Positions 1-11,436 of a DNA stretch of 64,000 bases are shown here, one piece after another. The position numbers and the translations under genes are program-made. Positions within the stretch are counted from its first letter, which is position 1, and each line of letters opens with the position of its first letter. Source of the DNA: Brassica napus (lineage: Eukaryota > Streptophyta > Magnoliopsida > Brassicales > Brassicaceae). The DNA is taken from contig NW_026014690.1 of the NCBI RefSeq assembly GCF_020379485.1, positions 1-64,000 on the forward strand, in the 5' to 3' direction. The notes below the pieces were generated by a model. It was not told the DNA's origin. It saw nothing but the letters and a program-made list of their open reading frames with translations, and ran no database searches.

Positions 1-1664
1 TTCAAGCAATAGCAAATACAACAAGTGTGGACAAAGGAAAAGGGGTTGAAGGAGACAGCCGGCCTAATCTCGCACCACCGAACCCACGAAGGACAACAAA
101 ACCGAGCCAGCCAAAACTACCAACCCCCAACGTGCGAGAGACATCACCTGTTTCAAATGTAGAGGCCGAGGGCACATGGCAAGAGAGTGCCCAACCAGAG
201 GGTTATGCTGCTCACCGATGATGGCTATGAATCTCGTGATGAAGGAGAAGTACCTGAGATTCAAGAAGAGTATGGAGAAGTTGAATATGCTGATGTGGGA
301 GAGAGCTTGATGATCCGACGTGTGCTTAGCGACCTAGTTCAACCCGCCGAGACAATCCAAAGAGAAAACATATTCCACAGCCGTTGCACCATAAAAGGTT
401 CTGATGAGTTAACTCTCATCCAGAGATTACTAAGCTTTTGACATGTTCAAAGATGTGTTCCAGAGGAGATTCCGCACGGTTTACCCCCACTCCGAGGCAT
501 TGAGCACCAGATAGATTTTGTGCCAGGAGCTGCCCTGCCAACAAACCGGCTTATAGGGTGAACCCGGAAGAGATTAAGGAGTTGGAGAGACAAGTACAGG
601 ACCTATTAGACAAAGGATACGTGAGGGAGAGTCTCAGTCCCTGCGCTGTGCCTGTCTTACTTGTACCAAAGAAGGACGGGACATGGAGAATGTGTGTAGA
701 CTGCCGAGCCATCAACAACATCACCATCAAGTACAGACACCCCATCCCACGGCTTGATGACATGTTAGATGAGCTAAGCGGAGCCACCATCTTCTCCAAG
801 ATTGATCTTAAGAGTGGGTACCATCAGGTAAGAATGAAAGAGGGAGATGAGTGGAAGACAGCTTTTAAAGCAAAGCAAGGTCTATATGAATGGATGGTGA
901 TGCCATTTGGACTTAGCAATGCTCCTAGTACTTTCATGCGTCTCATGAACCACATTCTTAGGCCATACATCAGTAAGTTTGTTGTGGTTTATTTTGATGA
1001 CATTTTAATTTACAGTACTAGTTTACTTGATCATGTGACACATCTTGAGCAAGTACTAGAGACACTTCGACAAGAAGGGCTTTATGCAAACCTCAAGAAG
1101 TGCACATTCTGCACTGATAAACTTGTCTTCCTAGGTTTTGTTGTGAGTTCACAGGGCTTACAGGTTGATGAAGAGAAGGTTAAGGCCATTCAGAGTGGCC
1201 GACTCCAACAAACATCAGCCAAGTCAGAAGTTTCCATGGTCTAGCTAGCTTCTACAGGCGGTTTGTCAAGGATTTCAGTAGCATAGCTGCACCCCTTACT
1301 GCTGTGGTGAAGAAGAGTATTGGGTTCATTTGGGAAAAAGCTCAACAGGAAGCCTTTCAGACCTTGAAGTATTGCCTGACTCATGCACCAGTACTGGTCT
1401 TACCCGACTTCAATAAGACCTTTGAAGTAGAATGTGATGCATCAGGGATTGGGATAGGGGCAGTTCTTATTCAAGAAGGAAAACCCGTGGCTTACTTCAG
1501 TGAGAAGCTTGGTGGAGCAGCTCTTAATATCCGACTATGATAAGAGTTGTATGCCTTGGTGAGAGCTTTTGGAGACATGGCAGCACTACCTGCTGTCTAA
1601 AGATTCGTGGTACACACTGACCATGAAACCCTTAACATCTAAAAGGGCAAACAATCTCAAGAGG
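1..1664 (+). pseudogene. gypsy1 gag end, reverse transcriptase and RNase H (broken, protease missing)
   Basis: A CCHC zinc knuckle (C-x2-C-x4-H-x4-C) lies at 149-190 and would bind RNA as the end of gag. A gag-to-protease linker follows in a different frame (187-400). The protease, expected next, is absent: the linker ends near 405 and sequence resembling the RT leader begins near 430. RT runs from about 440 to 1200 and includes the catalytic YFDD box near 990-1001, which on its own looks intact. Frameshifts near 1195 and 1225 separate it from the RNase H part (1230-1664), which shows the connection motif FYRRFVKDF and the ECDASG box but carries stops near 1540 and 1600. The last codons continue in frame across the gypsy2 insertion. 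The product would have been the replication polyprotein. Confidence 0.88.
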
Positions 1665-1669
1665 AGACA
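1665..1669. repeat. Target-site duplication of gypsy2 (AGACA), left copy
   Basis: AGACA lies directly before the TGTCATG start of the gypsy2 LTR and again at 9123-9127 directly after its TTACA end. Removing the insertion and one copy restores the gypsy1 RNase H reading frame. Five-base duplication fits a Ty3/gypsy integrase. Confidence 0.93.
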
Positions 1670-4357
1670 TGTCATGTCCCCGATCCTGGATAGGATCGTC
1701 CGGACGGACTGCGGTGCAAGGAAACGCACCAGTCAGGTCACATGACCTAAGGACAAGCGTGTCATGGTCCTGAATGAGGGTTAAGGGCATCAGTCAGCTG
1801 AGACTTAACCAGGATACGATGGAAATAAGGGTAAAGGAGCTGGGTGAGTGTTTAGGCAGCTGGACGAGTGTTGGCTTGAGTTCAATCAGCTCGGTTCAGC
1901 TGGTATTCAGTTCACCATGATCTGTTCAGCTCACAGGAGCTGGTAGACTAGCTCACTCAGCTGGGAACAGCTGGAGGTCAGCTCAATCCGGTGAACGGTG
2001 CGTTCTGGTTCGGATCAGTGTGGGCGAGTCCGGGACGGTTACTGGGCGAGCCGATGGTCCGGGTGCAGGACGGTTCGACCAAATGGGTCTTAGTCTTGGG
2101 ACAGGGAGTGGCCAAGCTTCCAGAGTGTGAGCTGAGGCTCAGTGATCGATTTGCCAAAGGAAGAAAAGGGGAGAAACCGCCAATGGGCGGTTATGGGGCG
2201 GTTATGGGACGGTTTTGGGAAGAAGGGATGGGATTTTGGTAACTGTTCGCCCAGGCGGTTGGGGACAGTTTAAATCGTCCTCTCTCTCTCATTTCTGAGA
2301 ATTCTGGTCGATTTCTACATCCTGAAACACAAAGAATCCAGAGAAAAAATACAGAGAGTTGGTCGGATTCCCAATCCAAGACCCATGGTGGTGTGAAGGC
2401 CATAAAGAGACAGTTTTGGGGCAGATCAAGGGGGAAGTTGAGAACGACCCTCTGAACGGTTTTGATCATTGTTGACAACACCCAAGACTTATCTGGAGCC
2501 TGTGAACACACGCAAATGGTGAGGAAAGGAGGGAGTTGGCCGGAATCCATTCCCAAGGGCCAATGCAGCCTTAAAGGGAGATTGGTGTGGAAAGCAGTTT
2601 CATGGGGAACAAAGAGGGAAGTGATGCACGACCCTTGGATGGTGATTGATCATGGATGATCATGTCTAAGGCTTCCTATGTGTCTTGGGAACACACGCAA
2701 TTGGTTAGGAGAGGAGGGGGAAGGCTTGACTCCACTCTCAAAGGCATGAACAGCCTTGAAGATGGATGCAGTATAGAAACTGGTTTCATGGAAGTTTCAT
2801 GGAAGGAGTGATGGGCACGAACCATGGTTAGATCTTATCAATACTGGGAGTATGTGATAAGGGTTTGATGAAGGCGTGCTAGGAGGAGCATGGACGCCCC
2901 TGATGAGGTAACAGGTGGGGACTGCAGACCATTGGACATAGTCTGGTACACTATGGGTTGATCTGGTCCAGCAGTTACACCTTACTCTGTTTTATGATTA
3001 TTAATCATATTATTCATTGTTCTTATGATTGAGATTGATGATTAGACATAGTAGCACTGAACCATGGCTTGGCCGGTTCAGAAGAACCCTCCATGGCCTT
3101 GGTTTGGCAGCTAAGTCTGGATCTCCTACTTCCTGATGGATTTATGGCGATCTGACTTTGGAATCCTCTTAGTGGTGAATTATCATGAATTATCATGGTA
3201 TTAGGGGATTTTTATCTGATTGATTTCGAGATGGTCAATGTGGCTGGTGGGGGGTCTAGGTCGAGATCCATAGGATCGAGATCGGTTCTGGGAAATCTGA
3301 TTGGACCATTCTCTTAGTTATGATTTATCATGAATTGTCATGAATGTTAATTGATTTTTGGAGCAGGGTTGCTTGCGGTCGAAATTGCACCTGAGGGCAT
3401 ATTGGGGTCAGATCCTTGTGTTAGGATATCTGATCATATGTTGTGTGCTGGAACATATTGTCACTTATGATATTGATCATAAGGAATTGCTGGTTATCAA
3501 CCTTGGTGTTGGTAAGGCAGGCCGTGTGTGGTCTGATCATTGGCAAGGATGGACGACCTGATCCTTGGATGATGGATCAAGGTGTCTGATCTGATTGATC
3601 AAAGGATGCACCGGTGGTAAGAGCAACACTAATCAGGTTCAGTGGGACATGGTTCCATGACTGATTAGGAAGTATGAAGACTCATCAGTTCTGAGTCATG
3701 TGGGGTGGTTGGTTGATTGACTCAGGATCTGATGGGCATTGTTAGTCTTTGTGAGGACTTGATCTGGTTAGTCCATGAGAGGACTTGGTATGATTAGTCC
3801 ATGAGCTGGACTTGGTATCATAAGTTGATAAGGCAAAAGGATGTGGAACAGTGCATGAACCGGTAAGGGCCAGATGCATGTCCTTAGCTGATTGAAGACT
3901 TCCCAAAGGTTACTTATGTCTGTGGGGATGGTTGGCTGAATGACTAAGTACCCAAGGGAAGAGTTTATGCAGGTATGATCTGTCAATGTTGCATAGATCT
4001 AGATAGAATGGCTTAGGGGAACAGAACCTCTGATTGTATGACTTGGTCTAGGTTCAGATTCGACCTTGGAGCTAGCTGGCAGTTGTGTTTACTGACCAGT
4101 AGCTGAGGTGATCTGATCAGACAAGTGTTAGATTGGATTTAGTCCAATGGATGATAGATGTTATTCCGCTGTGCATAAGTTGAAATGATCTAAGCTAGGG
4201 AATGACTAAGGTAGTCTTGAGCTAAGATCTGAGTTAGCCCTCGCCTATGGGCGATGTTTTTAAATAAAGGGCAAAATTTTTAGAGGTTCGGTCAGTGTAT
4301 AGACCGAGCGACGTGAGGCATCGACCGCGGCCTGGTCGGCCGGGATCGGGTCTTACA
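1670..4357 (+). repeat. gypsy2 5' LTR (2688 bp)
   Basis: Starts TGTCATGTCC and ends GGTCTTACA (TG...CA). It is unusually long for the amount of coding DNA it flanks. A TATA-like AT-rich stretch (TTTTTAAATAAAGG) lies near 4257-4270, about 90 bp before the end. A run of GGGCGGTTATGG-like short repeats lies at 2183-2218. ORFs inside, such as 1991-2242, occur in both LTR copies and match nothing I know. Confidence 0.93.
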
Positions 4358-4360
4358 AGT

Positions 4361-4372
4361 TGGTATCAGAGC
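4361..4372 (+). other. gypsy2 primer-binding site (initiator Met tRNA)
   Basis: TGGTATCAGAGC lies 3 nt after the 5' LTR. It is the usual plant complement of the 3' end of initiator methionine tRNA, which primes minus-strand DNA synthesis. Confidence 0.93.
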
Positions 4373-5089
4373 ATGCTTGATCCTGTTAAGGACAGTGCTC
4401 AAAGATGTTGAGTTCCAAACCGAAATTATTTCTGAAAACTGAGATGACTTGGAACCTTAGTTGTGGTGAGCCAAGTGAGAGTTGAGGTAAGTTTGGGTTT
4501 CATGCTTGTGAACGGGGAAGTTCCAAGATGAGCCGGCTTAGCCAAGATACACTCTTCCACGGCAAGACCCTGAAAACATAAAGGTTAGTTTATCTAGTTA
4601 TTTGGGAATAATAGACGGATTGGATGATGGACGCAATGCAAGATCTTTGTATGGACGACCTGGACAAGGGAAGTAACATGGACCAGAGAGTGGCTTAGGT
4701 TGAAAGAAACGTGCAGCACTCTCTTGGAGGTAAATGTTATCCCTTGGTGGCCGTTCAAAACAAGTGAGCATATGCAATGTTCATGTTAGTCTAAGGGAGA
4801 CGCTACATGGCTAGTACATGAGTGGGCTTGTGATCAGATGGATCAGCTTGGACTCAGTGTAAGTCAAGGTAGGATTCCTTAAGATTGAGTGAATGTAATG
4901 GATCAATTCCAAGAGGAATTGGAAACACGATGTTAAGTATCTTAGTATGATGAGGATTGAGGTATACTATAAACACTTTTGTGAATGGTATGGGACGTTC
5001 ACAGATGTGTGATGCTTTGGAGAATGGTATGGGACATTTTCCAAATGTGTGATCAAACCAAGATCCTACTCATCTAAGTACTTAATGAT
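4373..5089 (+). other. gypsy2 leader and deleted gag region, no coding seen
   Basis: This stretch between primer-binding site and protease is where gag should lie (about 1-1.5 kb in intact elements). I see no zinc knuckle or long open frame. It probably holds the untranslated leader joined to scrambled remains after internal deletion. Confidence 0.6.
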
Positions 5090-5901
5090 CGGTGGTGTGG
5101 AAACACATTATTTGATACTGGAGCTACACATAGTGTTGTGAGTCCAGGAATGGTTGGAAAAGGTTTGTTCCAGTATGGAACATGGGATGGTCCTGAACGA
5201 GTGAGTGCGGCCGGAGGGCAAGTTATGAACTCACTCGGTCTGGTTAAGGACATCCCTGTGGTGATCTTGGATAGGCCGATGCCTATAGATCTGATTGTTG
5301 TCCCCCTCAAGCATCATGAAGTGATCTTGGGCATGGACTGGTTGGGAAAGTATCGGGCAACTCTAGATTGTCACCGGGGAAGGGTGCAACTTGAGAACGA
5401 GTTTGGACCCCGATTAAGTACCAAGGAATCAAGCCAACCTCTTGTAGTTGGTGGTTTCAGCAGTCCAAGTAGAACGGATGCTTGGAAATGGTTGTGAGGC
5501 CTTTTTGGCTACCATTTACACCGATGAGGTTGTAGGGGCCTGTGACCCAGAGGGTATACCGTTGGTTCGGGAATTTCAGGATGTGTTTGGGGCACTACAG
5601 GGCATTCCCCCTGATAGGGCTGACCCATTCATCATTGAATTGGAACCTGGAACGGCCCCATTATCTAAAAGTCCATATAGAATGGCACCAGCTCAGATGG
5701 CAGAGCTGAAGAAGCAACTTGAGGAGTTGCTTGAGAAGGGGTTCATACACCCTAGTGTATCACCTTGGGGAGCACCAGTCCTATTTGTTAAGAAAAAAGG
5801 ATGGTAGCTTTAGGTTGTGCATTGATTATAGGGGTTTGAACAGGGTGACTGGGAAGAACAAGTACCCTTTACCCAGGATTGATGAATTGCTGGAATCATA
5901 A
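5090..5901 (+). pseudogene. gypsy2 protease and truncated reverse transcriptase
   Basis: The aspartic protease active site reads LFDTGATH at 5108-5131, followed by the conserved GMDWL box near 5329-5343. One frame runs to about 5497, then a frame change near 5450 leads into the RT N-terminal half ([39 protein letters not shown]). An extra A in the run at 5791-5797 shifts the frame again before LCIDYRGLN. The sequence stops at [10 protein letters not shown] near 5901, so the catalytic YxDD box, the thumb, RNase H and integrase are absent. It cannot encode a working polymerase. Confidence 0.9.
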
Positions 5902-6431
5902 ACCTTATTGTCCAGGAAGGACTTAAGGGAACAGAACAATCTGTTAGGACTCATGGTAGAGTGAGCAGCCTAAAGATTGGAACATGTTCACTAGGACTTG
6001 GCTGGTGCATCGAGTGGCTTGGAGATTGGTTGAATCTACTAAGACTTGAGTACTCAGTATGTTCCTAGGTACTGAATTTGATCTAGTCATGGAACTAAAG
6101 TGTTCTACATGGACTTGGTGTCTACTAGGAACGCAACCTGGAGAGTTGGGTCAGTGACACAAGTCATGTCTTTGTATGGGTGCTTGATGGACCACTTGAT
6201 AAGATTTTGGGTTAAAAATCTATCAAGTGGGGAAGACTTGTTGTGTATATGATGACCAAGACATGGTCAGTGAGAAAGAACAAGGTGGGAGATGCAACGA
6301 ACTGGTTAGAAAGAACCAATCGAGCATGCTCCATGTTCTGGGTACAAAAAGGTCGGATGGAACCTTGGTCATGAGACAAGAGGTTAACACCACTGGATTC
6401 GAGGACGAATCCTTCGTAAGTGGGGGAGACT
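5902..6431 (+). other. gypsy2 3' internal remainder and polypurine tract
   Basis: No domain is visible up to about 6395. The last part reads as the usual end of a gypsy polyprotein and 3' untranslated tract, with the purine run GTGGGGGAGACT just before the 3' LTR at 6432. The join to the truncated RT is somewhere in 5902-6390; I cannot place it exactly. Confidence 0.6.
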
Positions 6432-9122
6432 TGTCATGTCCCCGATCCTGGATAGGATCGTCCGGACGGACTGCGGTGCAAGGAAACGCACCAGTCAGGT
6501 CACATGACCTAAGGACAAGCGTGTCATGGTCCTGAATGAGGGTTAAGGGCATCAGTCAGCTGAGACTTAACCAGGATACGATGGAAATAAGGGTAAAGGA
6601 GCTGGGTGAGTGTTTAGGCAGCTGGACGAGTGTTGGCTTGAGTTCAATCAGCTCGGTTCAGCTGGTATTCAGTTCACCATGATCTGTTCAGCTCACAGGA
6701 GCTGGTAGACTAGCTCACTCAGCTGGGAACAGCTGGAGGTCAGCTCAATCCGGTGAACGGTGCGTTCTGGTTCGGATCAGTGTGGGCGAGTCCGGGACGG
6801 TTACTGGGCGAGCCGATGGTCCGGGTGCAGGACGGTTCGACCAAATGGGTCTTAGTCTTGGGACAGGGAGTGGCCAAGCTTCCAGAGTGTGAGCTGAGGC
6901 TCAGTGATCGATTTGCCAAAGGAAGAAAAGGGGAGAAACCGCCAATGGGCGGTTATGGGGCGGTTATGGGACGGTTTTGGGAAGAAGGGATGGGATTTTG
7001 GTAACTGTTCGCCCAGGCGGTTGGGGACAGTTTAAATCGTCCTCTCTCTCTCATTTCTGAGAATTCTGGTCGATTTCTACATCCTGAAACACAAAGAATC
7101 CAGAGAAAAAATACAGAGAGTTGGTCGGATTCCCAATCCAAGACCCATGGTGGTGTGAAGGCCATAAAGAGACAGTTTTGGGGCAGATCAAGGGGGAAGT
7201 TGAGAACGACCCTCTGAACGGTTTTGATCGTTGTTGACAACACCCAAAGACTTATCTGGAGCCTGTGAACACACGCAAATGGTGAGGAAAGGAGGGAGTT
7301 GGCCGGAATCCATTCCCAAGGGCCAATGCAGCCTTAAAGGGAGATTGGTGTGGAAAGCAGTTTCATGGGGAACAAAGAGGGAAGTGATGCACGACCCTTG
7401 GATGGTGATTGATCATGGATGATCATGTCTAAGGCTTCCTATGTGTCTTGGGAACACACGCAATTGGTTAGGAGAGGAGGGGGAAGGCTTGACTCCACTC
7501 TCAAAGGCATGAACAGCCTTGAAGATGGATGCAGTATAGAAACTGGTTTCATGGAAGTTTCATGGAAGGAGTGATGGGCACGAACCATGGTTAGATCTTA
7601 TCAATACTGGGAGTATGTGATAAGGGTTTGATGAAGGCGTGCTAGGAGGAGCATGGACGCCCCTGATGAGGTAACAGGTGGGGACTGCAGACCATTGGAC
7701 ATAGTCTGGTACACTATGGGTTGATCTGGTCCAGCAGTTACACCTTACTCTGTTTTATGATTATTAATCATATTATTCATTGTTCTTATGATTGAGATTG
7801 ATGATTAGACATAGTAGCACTGAACCATGGCTTGGCCGGTTCAGAAGAACCCTCCATGGCCTTGGTTTGGCAGCTAAGTCTGGATCTCCTACTTCCTGAT
7901 GGATTTATGGCGATCTGACTTTGGAATCCTCTTAGTGGTGAATTATCATGAATTATCATGGTATTAGGGGATTTTTATCTGATTGATTTCGAGATGGTCA
8001 ATGTGGCCGGTGGGGCTGTTCTAGGTCGAGATCCATAGGATCGAGATCGGTTCTGGGAAATCTGATTGGACCATTCTCTTAGTTATGATTTATCATGAAT
8101 TGTCATGAATGTTAATTGATTTTTGGAGCAGGGTTGCTTGCGGTCGAAATTGCACCTGAGGGCATATTGGGGTCAGATCCTTGTGTTAGGATATCTGATC
8201 ATATGTTGTGTGCTGGAACATATTGTCACTTATGATATTATCATAAGGAATTGCTGGTTATCAACCTTGGTGTTGGTAAGGCAGGCCGTGTGTGGTCTGA
8301 TTCATTGGCAAGGATGGACGACCTGATCCTTGGATGATGGATCAAGGTGTCTGATCTGATTAATCAAAGGATGCACCGGTGGTAAGAGCAACACTAATCA
8401 GGTTCAGTGGGACATGGTTCCATGACTGATTAGGAAGTATGAAGACTCATCAGTTCTGAGTCATGTGGGGTGGTTGGTTGATTGACTCAGGATCTGATGG
8501 GCATTGTTAGTCTTTGTGAGGACTTGATCTGGTTAGTCCATGAGAGGACTTGGTATGATTAGTCCATGAGCTGGACTTGGTATCATAAGTTGATAAGGCA
8601 AAAGGATGTGGAACAGTGCATGAACCGGTAAGGGCCAGATGCATGTCCTTAGCTGATTGAAGACTTCCCAAAGGTTACTTATGTCTGTGGGGATGGTTGG
8701 CTGAATGACTAAGTACCCAAGGGAAGAGTTTATGCAGGTATGATCTGTCAATGTTGCATAGATCTAGATAGAATGGCTTAGGGGAACAGAACCTCTGATT
8801 GTATGACTTGGTCTAGGTTCAGATTCGACCTTGGAGCTAGCTGGCAGTTGTGTTTACTGACCAGTAGCTGAGGTGATCTGATCAGACAAGTGTTAGATTG
8901 GATTTAGTCCAATGGATGATAGATGTTATTCCGCTGTGCATAAGTTGAAATGATCTAAGCTAGGGAATGACTAAGGTAGTCTTGAGCTAAGATCTGAGTT
9001 AGCCCTCGCCTATGGGCGATGTTTTTAAATAAAGGGCAAAATTTTTAGAGCTTCGGTCAGTGTATAAACCGAGCGACGTGAGGCATCGACCGCGGCCTGG
9101 TCGGCCGGGATCGGGTCTTACA
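6432..9122 (+). repeat. gypsy2 3' LTR (2691 bp)
   Basis: Direct copy of 1670-4357. Differences seen by eye include an extra A near 7249, changes around 8005-8020, the loss of GA within GATATTGATCAT near 8237, an added T near 8301, and two substitutions near 9053 and 9067. AGACA follows at 9123-9127. Confidence 0.93.
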
Positions 9123-9127
9123 AGACA

Positions 9128-10658
9128 TGCTCGCTGGTTAGAGTTTATTGAGACATTTCCCTACATTATCAAGTATAAGAAGGGCAAGGAGAACATTGTA
9201 GCAGATGCACTCTCCAAGAGATATGCTTTGATTGCAACCATGGAAGCAAAGGTGTTGGGATTTGAGTTCATCAAAAGTTTGTACGGAGAAGATCCGGATC
9301 TTGCTGCTATCTACTCAAGTTGCACCAAAGGACCACAAGGAAAATTCTACTTGCATGAGGGATTTCTTTTCAAGGGCAGGAGATTGTGCATTCCTCAATG
9401 CTCCTTGAGAGATCTAATCACTAGAGAGGCTCACGGAGGAGGGCTCATGGGTCACTTTGGAGTAGATAAGACATTTGCTGTGGTCAGGGAACATTTCTAT
9501 TGGCCGCATCTTAAGAAATCCGTAGAATCTCATTGCGCCAGATGTGTAACTTGCAAGAAAGCTAAGTCTAGAGTCCAGCCTCATGGCCTTTACATGCCAC
9601 TACCGATTCCTACAGCTCCTTGGGTAGACATCTCCATGGATTTTGTTCTAGGATTACCAAAAATTCATCACAAGGATTCAATCTTCGTTGTCGTGGACAG
9701 ATTCTTCAAAATGGCACACTTCATACCTTGTGCCAAGGTGAATGATGCGTCCAAAACAGCTGATCTGTTCTTTAAGGAGGTAGTGCGCTTACATGGGGTG
9801 CCAAGGACTATTGTATCTGACCGAGACACCAAGTTCCTCAGCCACTTTTGGAGAACACTATGGAAGAAGTTGGGTACAAAGTTGCTATTCTCTACTACTT
9901 GTCATCCCCAAACTGATGGGCAGACTGAAGTTGTCAACAGGACGCTCTCTACGCTGCTTAGGGCAACCATTGGGAAGAACATGAAGAATTGGGTTGATTG
10001 TATTCCATTCATCGAATTTGCATACAACCGAGCTCAGCATTCAGCCACTAAGATGTCCCCCTTTGAGGCAGCCTATGGGTTCAACCCGAAAACCCCTTTG
10101 GATCTTAAACCTTTACCTCCAGCTGAAGTTGTCAGTCTTACCGGGGAAGCTAAAGCTGCTTATGTCAAGGAACTCCATCAGAAGGTTCAAGAGAATTTGG
10201 AGAAGAGGACTGAGCAGTACACTAAACATGCCAACAAGGGCCGCAAGGAAATTGTATTTGAACCAGGAGAGTGGGTTTGGTTACACATGCGGCAAGAAAG
10301 GTTTCCTAACCAGAGAAGTTCCAAGCTGAAGCCAAGAGGAGACGGCCCATTTCAAGTTGTTGAGAGGATCAACAACAATGCCTACCATCTTGATCTGCCA
10401 GGTGAGTTGAATGTGTCTTCTACTTTCAATGTTACTGATCTATCTCCTTGTTTTGCAGATGAACCAGTTTTGAGGTCAAAACCTTTTGAAGAGGGAGGGA
10501 ATGATGAGGACATTCAACCAGAGCCGGAACCAGACTTAACTGAACCTGATATCCAGGACATGATCAGCAACATAACCAAATCAGAGACAGTCCAAGAAGT
10601 GCCAGTACCAACCGTATTCAAGGGAGCTATCACTAGACAAAGAGCTAAGATACTTTAA
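9128..10658 (+). pseudogene. gypsy1 RNase H end, integrase and C-terminal tail
   Basis: This continues gypsy1 after gypsy2. The open frame formally starts at 9060 inside the gypsy2 LTR, but that start is an accident of the insertion; gypsy1 codons begin at the junction. Order: end of RNase H (ADALSKRY near 9201), the integrase zinc-binding HHCC region (about 9430-9560), and the DDE core with aspartates near 9639 and 9819 and the glutamate near 9927 (DGQTEV). A C-terminal domain follows, ending [10 protein letters not shown] before a TAA stop at 10658. This 510-codon stretch is open throughout although the upstream half is wrecked. It is a fragment, not a gene expected to work. Confidence 0.88.
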
Positions 10659-11436
10659 CATAAATTTAATGAGAGCATGATACTTGCTTCTGATCTTGGA
10701 CAGGTTAAACTGGCTGGTGAATCAAGCTTGAAAAAAGATGAACTGAAGGGTGAAGAACCGGTTAAGGAGAAACAAGCATCAAGTGAGGATATGTGGCCAT
10801 TCATCCCGGAGCAATGCCACACCAACCTGACGATCATTACCATGGAAGATCAACTTGCCTAGCAAGTCTCTTGGACGAATCTAGCAACTAGGCTAAGCTT
10901 TTGTGTGTGCTCTTTTTTCCCTTACTCTTGGTTTTGTCCCAAATGGGTTTTCCAGGGGAGGTTTTTAACGAGGCCACAACTTGCTTCACACTTATCCCAA
11001 GTGCTGAGTTCGATCCAAGGCTAAGAAGACTCATGACCTTATTTTATGTTTTACACTATAGTTTGTTTCCTTATTTGTATTTTCGTGACCTAAGTGGCGC
11101 CTGTTCCTTTGGTCCTATTTATATGTTTTCGCATGCCCCCTTTTGAGGCAGACTTTGAATAAACATAAACTTTTCTTTTAAAGAAAACCCTAGAGCTCTC
11201 AAGCTAGAACTCGCCTCCTTCTCTTTGCCTTGTGAGACCAGTACCTCCACGGCCTAGAGGAACCTTGTGTTGTATCACGAGCCTCCCATCTCTCGTGTGG
11301 GGCACTTCATCCCATCATACAGTTCCAGTTCAGATCCCTTGGTTGATTAGATCAGTCCATCCGGATCACCCTTGTGTTAGATCGGCTCCTTCTCTCTTGC
11401 TTGGAAACATATAGCCTTTGATAGCTTAGGCTTGTA
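10659..11436 (+). other. gypsy1 3' untranslated region and probable 3' LTR
   Basis: No gene. A hairpin-I module lies at 10909-10973. Downstream are a TATA-like TATTTATATG near 11114 and AATAAA near 11158, as expected of an LTR promoter and poly(A) region. The other LTR is outside the window, so the LTR start cannot be fixed. The sequence changes abruptly to satellite at 11437. Confidence 0.65.
10909..10973 (+). other. Hairpin-I RNA element of gypsy1
   Basis: Contains CTCTTTTTTCCC, then TTTTGTCCCAAATGGGTTTT flanked by arms CTCTTGG and CCAGGGGAG (pairing with G-U and small bulges), then GGTTTTTAACGAGG. This is the weakest stem of the set but keeps the same core and order as the copia elements, about 250 nt after the polyprotein stop. 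Confidence 0.6.

Larger units (their letters stand above)
1670..9122 (+). mobile_element. gypsy2: deletion-derivative gypsy element with ~2.7 kb LTRs
   Basis: Two direct long repeats (1670-4357 and 6432-9122) flank only 2074 bp of internal DNA. A primer-binding site follows the 5' LTR and a purine-rich run (GTGGGGGAGACT) precedes the 3' LTR. Inside are a protease and the N-terminal part of a reverse transcriptase; gag, the catalytic half of RT, RNase H and integrase are missing. It therefore had to move with proteins from a relative. The remaining RT text ([25 protein letters not shown]) resembles the Tekay/Del-like chromovirus group, an assignment from memory. By eye the LTRs differ at roughly ten positions, so the insertion is fairly recent. 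Confidence 0.92.
1..11436 (+). mobile_element. gypsy1: old Ty3/gypsy retrotransposon, left end outside the window
   Basis: A gag-pol element reads on the plus strand in the order zinc knuckle, reverse transcriptase, RNase H, integrase. The 5' LTR and most of gag lie left of the window. It is split by gypsy2, whose 5-bp target duplication AGACA marks the exact break. Coding is ruined by frameshifts, stops and a missing protease, so it is a dead copy. The wording of its RT (VDCRAIN, then [12 protein letters not shown]) and its integrase resembles plant centromere-type (CRM-like) chromoviruses as I recall them; this lineage call is inference. It abuts the satellite array at 11436/11437 and may have inserted into it. 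Confidence 0.85.

Noticed and set aside
1991..2242. 83-codon open frame repeated at 6753-7004, with other LTR-borne frames such as 8123-8326
   Set aside because: Identical copies only because they lie in both gypsy2 LTRs; one frame is altered between the copies and none has a known domain.
9060..9127. ATG and first codons of the long open frame 9060-10658
   Set aside because: These codons are gypsy2 LTR sequence fused by chance to gypsy1; the true frame enters from the host element.
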